This document shows positions 1 to 12,019 of a stretch of DNA of 64,000 nt, one piece after another. Numbering within the stretch: position 1 is the first letter of the stretch; every line of letters starts with the position of its first letter. The DNA is from Ixodes scapularis. Taxonomy: Eukaryota > Arthropoda > Arachnida > Ixodida > Ixodidae. The DNA lies in the NCBI RefSeq assembly GCF_016920785.2, contig NW_024609846.1:116959473-117023472 (forward strand), in the 5' to 3' direction. The position numbers were made by a program, and so were the translations under genes. The notes beneath the pieces were generated by a model. That model was not told the origin of the DNA and searched no databases. It saw only the letters and a program-made list of their open reading frames with translations.

Positions 1-2173
1 GGCATCTGGTTGTGACCTCTAGCTCTACCTTTGGGCGGAGAATGAGCGTTCGACGATGCCTAGTTGATTTTTGCGGTAAAAAAGACCGTGTAAATTTTAT
101 TTTGTGACACCCTGCAGTAAAGTACTCCCGAGTGAATAGTGAATCATGTTGTAATTAGTATCAGCACCACTAACTGGCAGGAACAAAGCTGGGTCTGCCA
201 GAGAAAATCAAATAAAACCATCGTAGAGTCAGACCCTAGTGTCTCATCAAATGAAGCAACTTCTGTATTAAGCTCGTTGTTTAACAGTGCGAAAGAATCG
301 AGTTCTTCTTGGCCCCCGGCAGTCAGACCTCATGTGATATTCTCGACATTTTGCAGGAATCTGATGCGGCAAACAGCACGAGATTTGTATTTAAACCTTT
401 ACAACGTGCAATACGAGACATGAGTGGGAGAGCTGTCACCAAACGCAGTAGGCCACAATTTAATCAATCAAGGAGAAGATGGAAGTCACGCACCGTCCGA
501 CGCGCCCATCTTGTGCTCGTTGCTACGTTTGGAATCATTCTTCCGAAGATTCTGGCTTTTCTTGAGTCTGCACGATTGAAAACACGGTTAGCAATGCTTC
601 GTCCAGAAAAGAAGCTACCCAAGTCTTACCTTTTTAGAGCCCTTCTCGAGGGTGGGAGGTCCGCTAGAATATATTGAAAATTTTATGAGCCAGTTGATGC
701 AAGCGGGCTACGTTAGATTTCTGAGATTTTCAACTAGAGTGACTCCGATCGACGAGCACGTGCGCGTAGTCGCCAAAACACACGGATTACCTTTGAGGGA
801 TTTCGGCAGTTCCGGCGGCTTCTGGAATTTCGACTTTCGACTCTTGACTCGTTTAGGTTTTTCATCGAAGTTTCCTTTACGTCCCATCGCGACAGAACAA
901 CGGTTATTGCAGTTTTGTCCTTTTTATCTGCTGGTGATACTCACTTCACGACCGAAACTGCACACACCGCACGCACACATTCCTTGCAATGCTGCAAGCT
1001 GCAACCATCGAAGCGACATCATGATGATTGTGATGCCACTTGGTATTCTGACAAAAAAAACGAAACGGACAAAACATTTTTTCAAACGTATGTTAATTTT
1101 TCTATTTCGTTGAACTTTTCAGATGAATTTTTGTTTCAATGCTTTTTAATGTACAAAAATATTGTTTTATAACTTCAAAATTTAATCAAGCCAGTTATTA
1201 TCAAGATCCTGCTGATTGGCCGATTGGCTGGCGCGGCTGGCGGGCCGGCCGGCCGGCGGAATTCGAACTTTTGAACGGTTTGAGCAGTTCAAGCGCTTGA
1301 GTTGCTTCAGTTTGTTCCTACTTTCTTAAACATCGCAAGAAGAACGTGTTCAAGAGTTGCAAAAGAGTTGAGGCTGAGCTCAGGTCTTGAGCTCTCGTGA
1401 TTCACCTGCACAAGAACGTGAGAAGTTGATTCAATTTCCATCCGTCACTAATAAGTCGCGGTGTATGGAGGCGATTGTCGTCCTAGGCTTCATAATACGG
1501 TTTGTAGAGTCAAGCCATCTGTTGGTTTTGTACAAACAAGTGACTGCTATATGTCAGCGGCGGCCACATAGCTTGCAAGTGTCACCATTGCTGGGTACTG
1601 ACGGTTATTGCTACTAACTGGTTTCTTCGAACTACAGCTTCTGTGATGTGGAGCTAACACAACGAACCGATCGCTCGTATGTCACATGCAAGCTATGTAT
1701 AATGAAACCCTGAATTACTGGCGGACGTCGAGTAATGATGGGGTCTTGTTTGTAGATTCCGCGATGCCAACCGCATCTCCAGAGTGCTGCTCCAGCTTGT
1801 GATGCGTTGTTGATATCCCTATGTTCCATCTCTTGCGCGGCTACCAAGTGAGTCGCTGAAGCTACTGAACCCGAAAGAGTCTTACTCTTTCTCTCAAAAT
1901 GCTTATCCGGCATAAACACTCCAAATAGTATTTTTTTATTATTATTATTAGTGCCGCTTGCTCCTCTGACCTCTCCTTCTGGTTAACGAGTCCCGCAGCC
2001 GACGCTACGAGCTAATGGACTAATCAAGCAGCGTCAAAAGCGCAGGTCACTGGGCCCTTTTCTGTTCATGATTGGTTCAGCAATGGTAGAACACGTACTG
2101 AAGAAACATGAGGAACACCATGATTGTGCGTTTTCGACGCTGTCTGCAGCTCGTAGTGTCGGCTGCGTCTGAA
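1..2173. other. Upstream region, no gene assigned
   Basis: I see no recognisable gene here. Short open frames between 139 and 1172 overlap in different frames and show no known domain. A GC-rich patch at 1218-1260 carries GGCCGGCC repeats. An ATT run lies near 1930-1950. It could be decayed transposon sequence, but no terminal repeats were found. Confidence 0.4.
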
Positions 2174-2178
2174 CTTGA

Positions 2179-2621
2179 AGGGATACTGAACCAAAGAATT
2201 TAATGTCCATAATAAGTGGTGCAGGTTCTTTCCACGAGCCAGCAGCCGCCGGTGTGCAGCACTCGCAACGAAAATGACGTCAAAGACCTCCATTCGCGCT
2301 TAAGAGGACAGTGAAATGCATGGGCTTCGGGCCAAAAGGGAATAAATACAGGCTTTTCATCTCTACAAGTGAAAGCTATGTGCTTGTTAGACCAATTAAT
2401 TGCTTACCTTTTACACCAGACACCACTGTGTCGATGAAAAACTTCTCTTTGTTCTCCTTTGGCCCGAAGCTCATACATTTCACTGTCATCTTAACCGCGA
2501 ATGGAGGTCTTCTGGGTTGTCATTTTTGTTGCATGTGCTCGCGCACACCGGCGGCTGCTGGCTCGTGGAAAGAACATGCGCCACTTATTATGGACACTAA
2601 ATTCCTTGGTTCAGTATCCCT
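2179..2621. mobile_element. Foldback MITE with ~165-bp inverted arms
   Basis: The sequence from about 2174 to 2340 is repeated in inverted orientation at about 2457-2626. The outer ends read AGGGATACTGAACCAA on both sides, flanked by TTGA on the left and TTAA on the right, which suggests a diverged TTAA target duplication. The arms stay alignable down to a loop of about 115 bp. There is no coding capacity, so this is a non-autonomous DNA element. TTAA targets are used by the piggyBac and Kolobok superfamilies. The AGGG ends fit Kolobok-like elements better than the CCY ends of piggyBac, but I cannot prove the superfamily. Confidence 0.75.
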
Positions 2622-3625
2622 TTAAGCAAAAAAAAATTATATAGTTTGATTGCGCCATCTATTGACGGTGCGCAGAATGAAGATTTTAGTGCAAAGTCGA
2701 TCGGCCACCATTTGCATATCCTACAAGTCGCTTAAAGTGACTGGTGTGAACTAGACATGTTTCCATGCTTCAGCTTGTTCTAAAATATCTGTTTGTCCCA
2801 CGGGATTTATACCAGGTTCCTCGAGATCATAGGCGTAGACTACGGAAGGGGGGCATCGGGGCTCGTGCCCCCCCTGGCGAGATTCAGGGAGGGCAGAGCC
2901 CCCCCTGGGCCATGATTCTTATCGAGACGCTGTTTACGTGCCATGTAACGAGCTTCTAGTAGCGGCATGTAAACAAAATAACACACACAGCGACGGACAC
3001 ATGGTGATGTACATACGCTGTAAAATGTACCCCCTAAAATAAAGTACTGATACTTGCCAGTGTAAAAAAAAATTGCGCAACCTCCCCCCCCCCCACCACC
3101 AGAGAACTTCTCAGCCTGCTCCCCCTCCCCCCAGTGGAGTCTACACCACTGCTCCAGATCATAAATGGGACGATCGCTGGAGTGACCTTTTTACGAATGT
3201 AGCAAACACTGATAGGATATCGAGTTCTGAAGCATCCACGCCTCTTGGCAAAATGTTGGATGTTTGTTCTAAGCATCGTCTGGAGATTCCTCCATCAGAA
3301 CCCCATCCGTACGATGAAGCTAGAGATCTGGGCTAACCTTGATGACTATCACAAAGCGGTACCGCTGTCTAGATGAAGGACAATGTCTAAATGCAGGCCA
3401 TTACAGTCCCCAGGATTCCAAACAACCAAAGACTTTTTTATGATAAAGAAAAAGTTCTTTTAGCGATAATTTTTGTTGTAAAATATTTAATGGTGCTGGC
3501 AGGATATCTTCAAAAGTTCCAATCTTACGCTATTGTACTCTTCATTTTAGACAGCATTAAACTATTTAATTTCCCCTTTATGATGAACTACACCGGACGC
3601 CATGAGCCATCCTGGCCAATCCAGC
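2622..3625. other. Non-coding, with a GC-rich repeat-like block
   Basis: No gene is seen. At 2845-2910 there are alternating runs of G and C (GGGGGG and CCCCCC) around CTGG, a pattern common in dispersed arthropod MITEs. A C-rich tract follows at 3085-3130. No clear terminal repeats or target duplication could be fixed. Confidence 0.35.
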
Positions 3626-3633
3626 GCTGCAAG

Positions 3634-5457
3634 CAGGGTTGTAAAAATTACTTCAAAAATGTACCTAAGATACAGTTTCAGTTACTCATACGAAAAGGTA
3701 CCTAGGTACTTACTTAAAGATGCACCTAAGTACAGGTACAGTTACTTCAAAGATACTTTCTTTATTTTCCATAAAGTTTTCAGAATATATTGGAAGTAGA
3801 GCTTTCTATACTGAGGATACAAACAAAAATGAGTTCGATAAATGTGCTTTATTGGTGCCGATACAAGAAATAAGGAAAACCGCATTCACATGAGCCAATG
3901 CTGACGTTGACGGGCCCAGAAGACATCGGCCACATGAAGAAACGCATGGGTTGAGTGCATATGCACCTAACCTTCGCAACGAGTCAAAGGCTTCAAGTTT
4001 CCTTGCTTTTTTTCTTCTTTCGTTAGGGGGAAGAAAAACAAGCTTTTTTTTTTTCTTTCTAAACTTTTCAGTTTTGATAACTGCAAAATCTGAGCATGAT
4101 TTATTGGGTGGAAACTGTATTATATACATGATGTTACATTGCTTTGTAATCATAATTTATTTCCAATTATATTTTATATTGTATTTATGGCAGACAAGAG
4201 CCACCACCAGGGTAAGACACTGCCAACAGAAACTGTGTACATCTTTCAAGTTATCCCCTCCCTTTTATAGCTGTCAGAGGAGCTTCAAACACGCAATGAA
4301 GTCGATTTCAGTGGGGGATGATCTAGCGCACACCAGCTCGGAGCACGTGGAGCGAAAGCTCGCGCTGCAAAACCCAGGGATCCTGGGTTCGAGCCCCACC
4401 CCTGCCCGTTTCGATCTGGATGAGCATCGTACCGGCGTGCGGTCGTGTACCACTACTGCGTGATGCACGTTAAAGACCCCAGGCTAGCGGTTGTGCCGCA
4501 CTGGCTAAATTGCTCATCTACAGCTGGGAGACTCGTCGCCCCTGTGAGGCAGACCAAGTTCTAGGCTGTATAAACACACACACAACCCAATTTTTCAGTG
4601 GGGGATGAAGGAAGCAGGCGGCTGTTTTTCCTAAACGGAGTTTCGAAGCGATTCAATAAATTGGTGTCGCTAGAACGGCATCGCTAATCCACCGTTTGCT
4701 CAAATGAACACCGCCTTTCGCTAAAGTGTCGTTCAATGAAACGTTATGGGCAGGGCTTCGGTCACTAGAACATTGTTTGATCATGCCAGTGCCTCCCAGG
4801 TCGTACCCAACTCAATGTTAATCATGGCGCATGGTAGTGTGTTAATACTTCAAGGTTTATAGTTTCTAAGTTTCTACCATTTTGGCAAAGCGAATAGAAA
4901 AGTACCTGCAAAAAGTAACTTTACGTAGTGACAAGTTACTGGAAAATGTACCTAAGATACAGATACCGAGAAATGAAAGTTGAAAGTACCTAGGTCTGTA
5001 CCTAGGGTTACCAAGGAAGTGGGGAGGGGGGGCAGCTCGAGAAAGGAAAAGGGAGCCACAAAAGGGGTTTATACAAACAATGATGATAACAGGCGCTGCC
5101 CGGCAACGGTGTCGCCCCGATTTCCGGCTTCCCATGGCTTGCATGCTAAAGTGGCTAAAGCCTCTCACAGCCACTGCTAGCCACCGCAGCATTGCTTCGT
5201 GCGATTCATGCTTTGCGGCATGACACACAGTGTTAAGCGTGCATTGGGTCGCAAAGTTTTTAACTGAACGGTCTTGACCTAATCCGGGACATATTGCTGT
5301 CCCGGCAAGAAGGATGCAGAACTCGGGACGCTAAATGAAAAGTCGGGGTGGTCCCGCCAAATCCGGGACGGTCAGTAACCCAGTCTGTACCTCATGTGCA
5401 ACAAAAGTACCAGATACCGATTTCCAGTTACTTGTGCCTAGGTACTTTACAAACCTT
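3634..5457. mobile_element. hAT-type non-autonomous element (TACCTAGGTAC-rich)
   Basis: The left end reads CAGGGTTGTAAAAA and the right end, reverse-complemented, reads AAGGTTTGTAAA, an imperfect inverted repeat. The flanks GCTGCAAG (3626-3633) and ACTGCGAG (5458-5465) match at 6 of 8 positions, as expected for an old 8-bp hAT target duplication. Both subterminal regions are rich in TACCTAGGTAC-like words (3700-3740, 4960-5000, 5435-5450). The centre has no transposase. A SINE has inserted at 4322-4592. Another repeat fragment with CCGGGAC words lies at 5280-5375. Confidence 0.65.
4322..4592 (+). mobile_element. tRNA-derived SINE with perfect 16-bp target duplication
   Basis: The body is bounded by two identical copies of TTTCAGTGGGGGATGA, at 4306-4321 and 4593-4608. 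Near its 5' end it holds an A-box-like stretch (AGCTCGGAGCACGTGG) and a clear B box GGTTCGAGCCC at 4386-4396, so a tRNA-like RNA polymerase III promoter is present. The tRNA-unrelated body contains GTTAAAGACCCCAGG, and the 3' tail is a short CA repeat. The structure matches tRNA-derived SINEs reported in ticks (the Ruka family is the obvious comparison), but I am not certain of that name. The intact duplication means the insertion is fairly young. Confidence 0.85.
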
Positions 5458-5578
5458 ACTGCGAGCATGTTATGTGACCCTACGTTCTGCACATCGCTTT
5501 GACCCTCCGGAAGGTCTTATGACACTTCGACCCCACTGGACTGACTCTGGTGCAGTCCATTGTCATGTGGAGTGAAGT

Positions 5579-6137
5579 ATACAACATGTAAACGAACGCC
5601 TCTAAGGCACTTTAGACAGCCTGCAAAAAATTGGTTTTCTCGCGTATCATGTTGCACTTTACTTACAGGGGCGCAAGCAGGCGGTGGAAGTTTACGGGGG
5701 AAAAATAAAATCATAAACTCTCCTCAATAAAAAAACAAACAAACAAAAAAAACGACTTGTTGTGGGTAGTTTGTGCTGCCACTTTGCAGACGACGCACGC
5801 GTAGAGAGAAATGCTATCGACAGATGGGCATACACTGCATCGAGGGAGCGCTGTCCGATTCGTGTTTTTTTTTGCAAGATTGTCTGCTATCAACCCCAAT
5901 CGGCCGGCACTCTCTTATTGCGCCATTTGTTGGCAGCATTTCTTTTTGCAATGTAAACTGCCCAGAGCTGGATTTTTTTTTTTCTTTAATAATGAGGTAA
6001 GTTTATGTTTTGATGTTTTCACTGTAAACTTCCACCACCTGCTTGCACCTCTGTAGTAAATTGCAGCAAGATGCTTTGAGAAACTGATTTTTGCGGGCCA
6101 TCTAAACTACCTTAGAAGCGTTAATCTACATGCTGTA
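5579..6137. mobile_element. Foldback MITE, family shared with 24.5 kb
   Basis: The left arm (about 5579-5700) is the inverted copy of about 6020-6137. Shared words include TCTAAGG, GTTTAGA, GCAAGCAGG and TGGTGGAAGTTTA (or CCACCTGCTTGC). The centre (5760-5930) is unique and short. A third copy lies at about 24525-25270 with the same internal segment (compare CCGATTCGTGTTTTT near 5850 with CCGATTTGTTTTTTT near 25210). It has no coding capacity. Confidence 0.65.
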
Positions 6138-6905
6138 GTACAACCAACCTGACTATATTGGTTATGAGTAGGGTCCTTCGTTTTCCGATAAAACCCAATA
6201 TTTACACCTCGAGCATGTTTCTTGAAAACAAGGTTAAACCCGATTTTTCTCCGAATTCATAAATTAAGTTCCACCATTTTCTGAATTACTCTGCTCTGAA
6301 AATATCTTGTAGGGAACAAAGGGTTGGTAGGAACGCATGCACTAGCTTCAGACTTCGGAAACAAGCCTAGATTCGGTTGGCTTCACTGAACTGGAGTGCC
6401 CCAAAATGTCGCCTTTAAATATATGCATATTGTGGAGTATTCTTTGCCCTTTGCTTTCCATTTCAACCATTGCAAGAAAAAGAGAAGGATGATAAACTAC
6501 TCTCAGTGCTTTGGTTTGAAAGAAACGGCAGATATTCTCTTCCTGTCTAACTGAAGTGATGTTACCATACATTGGCAAATGCACACGTAAACTGTCCTGT
6601 TGAGAGAACATAATCTCGATCCAGACATTTCTAAAACCGAAGAGGACTGGGATGGAGATAGAGATGCTCTTGGCGTAAAAAAGTATCAAGGATCATAGAA
6701 AATCGAAAAGTCCAAGTGAGCTCTTATACTCTGTTCCAATCCTATCTTGTGCACTTCAGTTACTTGAATGTGTAAGAAAAAACAAGTTCTATATATTAAA
6801 ACCTATCCATTCTCTTTACTGTTAATTGTACTTGTATCTTTCTAAATATGTAACCCGAAAAATCAGAATTCCAGTATAAGCTTTTGAAAAACCCCGATTT
6901 CTCCC
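6138..6905. other. Non-coding spacer
   Basis: No gene, RNA or repeat boundary could be supported here. The sequence is AT-rich and ordinary. Confidence 0.35.
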
Positions 6906-7159
6906 TGCTTGCAGTGATGCGATCGCTGTGCCATTTCTGCCAGACTTCTCCAAAGGGTTTACTCTGCTACATCTTGCTACATTAGCCTCCTGAGACCCTG
7001 CGTCCACCAGTGTGGACATTGGGTTTTTAATTGTTGAAAAAAAACGGCGCCGCACATAGGAAAGAACTCCAGTCCATCGTGATGGACATATTCTGTGCTG
7101 CCATCTGGTGGAGTGTGGAGCAAACAGCACTGAAAACAACTCGCTGCTCGTAGTTGCAA

Positions 7160-7202
7160 ATGGCGACCTGCAGCACTCGCACGTTCTACGGCCGACGCCA
7201 AG
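7160..7202 (+). pseudogene. piggyBac transposase, exon 1
   Basis: This short exon begins at ATG 7160 and encodes 14 residues plus one base. It ends at a good donor, GTATGT (7203). Joined to exon 2 in phase 1 it gives a Gly codon followed by LTTSQADAILDSV, which looks like the usual start of piggyBac proteins (a Gly-Leu-Thr then an acidic helix). The splice is inferred from this match, not from transcript data. Confidence 0.6.
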
Positions 7203-7481
7203 GTATGTAATCAGTTTACATGATTTACATAAACAGAATCTTTGTAAATTTATATTTCTAGTGCTCTTGAAAGTTCAGAGATGGTTAATAATGCTTAATA
7301 TTGACAACAGTATTAGCATGGGTTGCAGTAGTCGCTTTCCAAATGTGTGTCCGCGTGGGTGGACGCTGGGACCCAAAACTTGTGACTTGATTTTCGCGAT
7401 GACCATATTTTGCTCGCTATCAATGTCAAACACTCGCGAATTGAAAGCAATTGGTTTGTTTGACTCTGTTATATTTTTCAG

Positions 7482-9175
7482 GACTAACAACAAGTCAGGC
7501 TGATGCCATTTTAGACAGTGTGTGCGGTGCCACAAGTTCTGACGTTGACGACTCTGACGATGACATTGATTTTGTGGCAGCAGAAAATGAAGTTAGAGAA
7601 GATTCTTCGTCTTCCGACGAATCAAGTGATGAAGATGAATCGCGGCCGCCTGCCAGGAAAGTTTGGAAACCCTCTGCCAGCCCCCCATCAAACTCTGGCG
7701 CACAAGTTTTGGAGACTGGGTGCCGACATGATCCAAGCAAGGGAACGTTCACACCTGGCGACTACTTTCGGCAGTACTTCGCTTCCAGCATGTATGAGAC
7801 ACTGGCTGAAAAGACTAACATTAGGATCCTGGAGCGAAATGGGACGATCGCAAAAGTAACAAGGCAAGAGGTTCAACATTTTTTTGGAATATCTATGTTG
7901 ATGAGTACAACTGGGTACCCCCGTCTTCGTTACTACTGGAAGGCTGGACTTGGAGTGCAGTTGATAATCAACGCCATGGCCCGAGACAGGTTTTTCCGGA
8001 TCCGTTCTAACCTCACGTGCACAACAGAGATCGAGGTGCCTGATGCAGTAAAGAAGGGGGACAGGCTGTAGAAAGTGAAGCCATTTGTGACCATGATTCG
8101 GGATGGATGCCTCTCTCTGCTGCGGCCGAACTGTTTCTCGATCGATGAGCAGATGGTCCCTTTTACGGGAAGAACATCACTCAAGCAGTATGTTCCAAAC
8201 AAGCCGCACCCCATAGGCCTCAAGAATTTCGTCCTTGCGGGACAGGATGGATTGGTTTACGATTTTCATCTGTACCAAGGAAAATCTACTTTTCCAGACT
8301 ATGGACTTGGGGTGTCAGGAAACTCCGTCGTACATCTGTGCCAAACCATCCCACAGGATTCCACACTTTATTTTGATCGGTGGTTCACGTCTGTACCACT
8401 TCTCGAAACACTGCTTAGGAAGAAGATATTCGCAACTGGAACGATAATGAAGAATCGGATCCCGAAAACAGCAGAGCTGGCTTCAGACAAGGAATTAGCA
8501 AAAGAATCTCGTGGGAAATCAGATGCTGTTCTGAAACACGATGGCAGTCTCTCCATAACCAAGTGGTATGACAAAAAGGCAGTCACACCTGCATCCACAG
8601 CATTTGGTGTTGAACCCGTTGGTACATGCCAGCGATACAGTAAGCAGGAGCACAGAAAGGTCGCAGTCCCTCGTCCAATGGTGGTCCAAAAGTACAACGA
8701 AAAAATGGGAGGCGTTGACCTCTGCGACAGGATGATGTCGTTTTACAGCCAACGTCGCCGTACCTCAAGATGGACCCTCAGGACGATGATTCACCTCGTT
8801 GACCTGGCCTGCGTGAATGCATGGATTGAGTACCGTGCAAACAAGAAGTATCTCAAGCAACCTGCCATGCAGTACATCGAATTCAAAATCAGTGTGGCTG
8901 AGTCACTTCTCAGTACCATACTTGAAGAGGATTCAAACTCCAGCGATGAAGACACGGTTGAAGTTCCACGCAAGAGAGTCAAGCCGCTGCCAAGCTTGCC
9001 AGTCCGGACGTCACAGGCACTTCACATGCCAAAGAAAGAAAGCATCAAGAACGCTGCACGGTGCAGGAACCCTGGCTGCTCAAAGAAGACTCGGCACCGT
9101 TGCACGTCCTGTGACATCTACCTTTGCATTGAAACTGACCGGCACTGCTTCTTTGATTTCCATACCAAGAAATGA
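7482..9175 (+). pseudogene. piggyBac transposase, exon 2, one in-frame stop
   Basis: The exon follows the acceptor TATATTTTTCAG and runs to TGA at 9173-9175, giving about 578 codons with exon 1, the normal family length. The N-terminal part is very acidic and Ser-rich (about residues 20-65). The DDE core is intact: Asp236 in SIDEQMVPF, Asp313 in YFDRWFTS, and Asp427 and Asp430 in GGVDLCDRM, with spacing like that of the moth piggyBac. The C-terminus (about residues 535-575) is a Cys/His-rich domain beginning CRNPGC. The only visible lesion is TAG at 8069-8071 (codon 211), before the catalytic core. One base change would explain it. Transposase acts in the nucleus by cut and paste at TTAA. It is called a pseudogene because of the stop. 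Confidence 0.88.
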
Positions 9176-9555
9176 GTCATTTCTTTGCCGGTATCGCTCC
9201 AGTTTTGTTATTTGTCCTCCCAAAGCCTAACCTGAAAACGTTAACTCGCAAAATGTTGAATAAAGTTTGTGTTCATTTTCCTGACTGAAGTGTAAAGTCC
9301 CACTGTCCATGTGGGTGGACATCAATTTTTACTGAACCTGCATACTAATAGTGCAAAAAAAAAATCACAAATGCTCAAACTAACCCCTAATGAAGCAGTT
9401 AATGTTATTTAATCTTTAATTCCTATGCCGGATTTTTCTCGGGTCCCACGAGGTTAAGTTCAGTTGCGAGGAACTTCTGCCAACATTGCGCCAAAGCTTG
9501 GTTTCACTTTACTTATACGGAAAATATAATGACTTGGGCCCCGTTACATGTCCTG

Positions 9556-10705
9556 ATCGGTATGTTAAGATTGTATGAATTTTCAGAACTTTCGATTTTA
9601 GCAACAAGGTAGAGGGCCTTAGGGTGTTAAACTGGCGGCTGAAAGTGACCCCAATGGGGCGCAGCCATGTTGCACATTTTTGACCACTAGACACGTGAAC
9701 TTATAGTTTTACGTATAGATTATAACGAGGTACCGCGCACAGATAATTGCTTATTGATTTTTAATAACTGTACTGACAAGATAAGTTATGTTTCATTCGT
9801 TTTAAAAGGGTACTCCAGCGATTTATCCATGGTTTCAGATTTTCTTGAAATTTTGCTAAGCTCGCCAACAAACACCGTTAAAATAGAATCCTAAATATTA
9901 GGTCAAAATATATGTTTTTCGCGAAGTTATCGAATTCACAGTTTTTTGGTCCTCACAGTGCTTTTCAAACTGAAAGTCTCTACTGGCAACAACGAAAAAG
10001 TGACGTCAGTGGAAGGCAGGGGTTCACTCCTTGGACTGTAGTCACGGTTCCCATCTGGTTTGAAGCAGTTTCATGGTGTCAAATAAATGCTTTGGAAGCT
10101 CGCTCCAGTACTCGTGCTCCAACACGGAACAAATGATTGGCATATTCTGTTCTTTAGACTGCTTGCTCGATTGGCAAGCCTGCCCACCACTGACGTCACG
10201 GCACTGAAAAGTGCGGGTATATTTAAATGTTGGTTTTTGCATCATTTTCATTTGCCGATTTCACAATAACTATTATGAATTTCACGATACTAAATAGCAT
10301 ACAAAAAAGGGTAAAGGCCGGGGAGTCAAAAAATATAATTAGTTGAGGTAGCTCAAAGAATGTGCTTTTACAACAAGAATTCGGGCAGCTTTGCAATGCC
10401 TCTACTAGATGCCATCAGCTGTGGTGCTTTATTTTGGGTTTTTATCGGAGCTAGACACTGATCTCTGGGGCTAACAGTATCGGAAAAATAATTTATCATG
10501 CTTTTTACAGCGATTGCAATACAAATATGGCTCAGTTTTGCATTAAAGCTTCAGGACTTGGTACAATCATGTGTCTAGTGGCCAAATTGTACAACATGGC
10601 AGCAGCCAAGTGGGGGTAACTTTTACCTGATGAACGGGATACCAGTTTATCGCTCTTAAAGCCCCTCTACCTCGTTGGATTTTAGCCACAAATAACATAC
10701 TATCC
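9556..10705. mobile_element. MITE with long inverted arms
   Basis: The segment from about 9556 to 9700 matches about 10555-10705 in inverted orientation. Shared words include GGTAGAGGG, TATGTTA, GCAGCCATGTTG (or CAACATGGCAGC) and CACTAGACAC (or GTGTCTAGTGG). The arms are about 150 bp and diverged, so exact ends are uncertain. It lies within the element at 6912-11855 and has no coding capacity. Confidence 0.6.
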
Positions 10706-12019
10706 TATTTGATCTCTCTCTCAGTGTCGAGGACTGACAGTACTCAGAATTTGCGCTATATCTCCTATGTACCTAGTCTGCTCTGGCGTGTAAGTAAGTA
10801 GCCTTGTTGAGTGCGCTTCTTATAGTGCTCTTGTGTAATGCAGTGAAGCGGCAACCGTGAAGTATTCATCAAAATTTTGTTTATCTTGCTTCGCCGCAAT
10901 GCATTCGAGTGCTAATGGGAAGCCATTTCCCCAGAGCGGGATGTTAAACGCGCAAATGTCGGGTATACCAAAAAAAAAGGAACTTCTTGAGTGATAATGT
11001 AACAGCTCTTAGTTGTAGTAAACATTTTTTAATTAAACTGCGGCTATTACTTATGATAGACTGCAGTATTCTGGAGATACCTCATTGAAATTCTGGACTT
11101 AGCTAGGGTGCTCGCAAGGAGATGTATATGAACTGCTCTATAGGTTTATTTTTATTTGTACTCCATTGTTTACATACAGAAAACATATCATTATATATGT
11201 TTTACCTGTTTGAGGTCCAATAAATTGAATAAATTATAACCGAGTGAGGTGAATCAATAGAAGGTAGCTTGGGAATAACCTTAATGACTGTCTGGATTGT
11301 TTTGAGAAGGCATACATATCATTCACATGCCAATCTTTGTTATTATGAGGTACTACATACCAAATGTCATTGACTTTTATAGTTTAATGACAAAAAAGTT
11401 TTTTTTTTAATGTGAATTAAGAATTTATTTTTTATTGCAATCTTTAGAATTTGTGTGAAACATCAATTCGTGTGCTCGAGATTGCTCTAACATTATTTTA
11501 GTGGAATCGGCTTTTTGGTTTACATTTTATTTCATACCTATAATGGCCATTCACGGCAGTCCATACTGTCCTCCATTAGTCAGTATCTTGTTGCCATGTC
11601 TAGTGCTTTTATGTGCAACTAAACAGCTAGTTCTGTCTCTGAGGAAATCAAACAGGTCTGCTGTTGCGCAGAAGTAGGAAGGCAAAGCATGGCATGTTTT
11701 TCGTTACACAAATCTTAATTTAACATATAATATTCACACTGGTATGTATAAAAATGTGTGTGCTTGTGCCCCAAAAGTACTTTTTGCTGCTCCATAATGG
11801 ATATTTGGCTGCTTCAGAAGGTGCTATAAAATGACTCAGGTCAATTGCATCAGTGTGTTTACCAACTTAAAACAAAGCACCTGATTTTTTTTTTTTTTTT
11901 TTAACATAAAACCCAAAAATTAGGTATCCTAAGAGTTATGAGTACCTAAAAAAGTGATGAAGTTGCTAAAGCTTTTATTTGAAGGGAATACCTTGATATC
12001 ATCTTATCCCTGCAGTGCC

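Larger units (their letters stand above)
6986..9453 (+). mobile_element. piggyBac-superfamily transposon, nearly intact
   Basis: The ends are CCTCCTGAGACCC on the left and, reverse-complemented, CCTCGTGGGACCC on the right (11 of 13 match). They are flanked by TTAG (6982-6985) and TTAA (9454-9457), a TTAA target duplication with one change. The element is 2468 bp and carries one spliced transposase gene and an AATAAA at 9259-9264. Four 16-bp palindrome-like motifs of the form GTCC(N8)GGAC occur at 7002-7017, 7072-7087, 7349-7364 and 9305-9320. They are candidate transposase binding sites. The element sits inside another transposon (6912-11855), so it is the younger of the two. Confidence 0.9.
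6912..11855. mobile_element. CAGTGATG-end element, copy A (hosts piggyBac)
   Basis: The left end reads CAGTGATGCGATCGC and the right end, reverse-complemented, reads CACTGATGCAATTGAC. The flanks TGCTTG (6906-6911) and TGTTTA (11856-11861) agree at 4 of 6 positions, differing only by transitions, so an old 6-bp duplication is plausible. The left subterminal words CTGCTACATCTTGCTACAT match copy C at 44.06 kb. Two elements have inserted: the piggyBac at 6986-9453 and a MITE at about 9556-10705. Without them the element is about 1.3 kb. No transposase of its own is visible. See the three copies with perfect duplications at 26.1, 44.0 and 57.7 kb. Confidence 0.6.

Noticed and set aside
139..1172. 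Overlapping open frames of 76-170 codons
   Set aside because: They overlap in three frames, have no recognisable domain or splice structure, and fit random expectation for AT/GC-mixed DNA.
4322..4400. A standalone functional tRNA gene
   Set aside because: A B box is present, but there is no full cloverleaf, and the body continues into a SINE with a target duplication.
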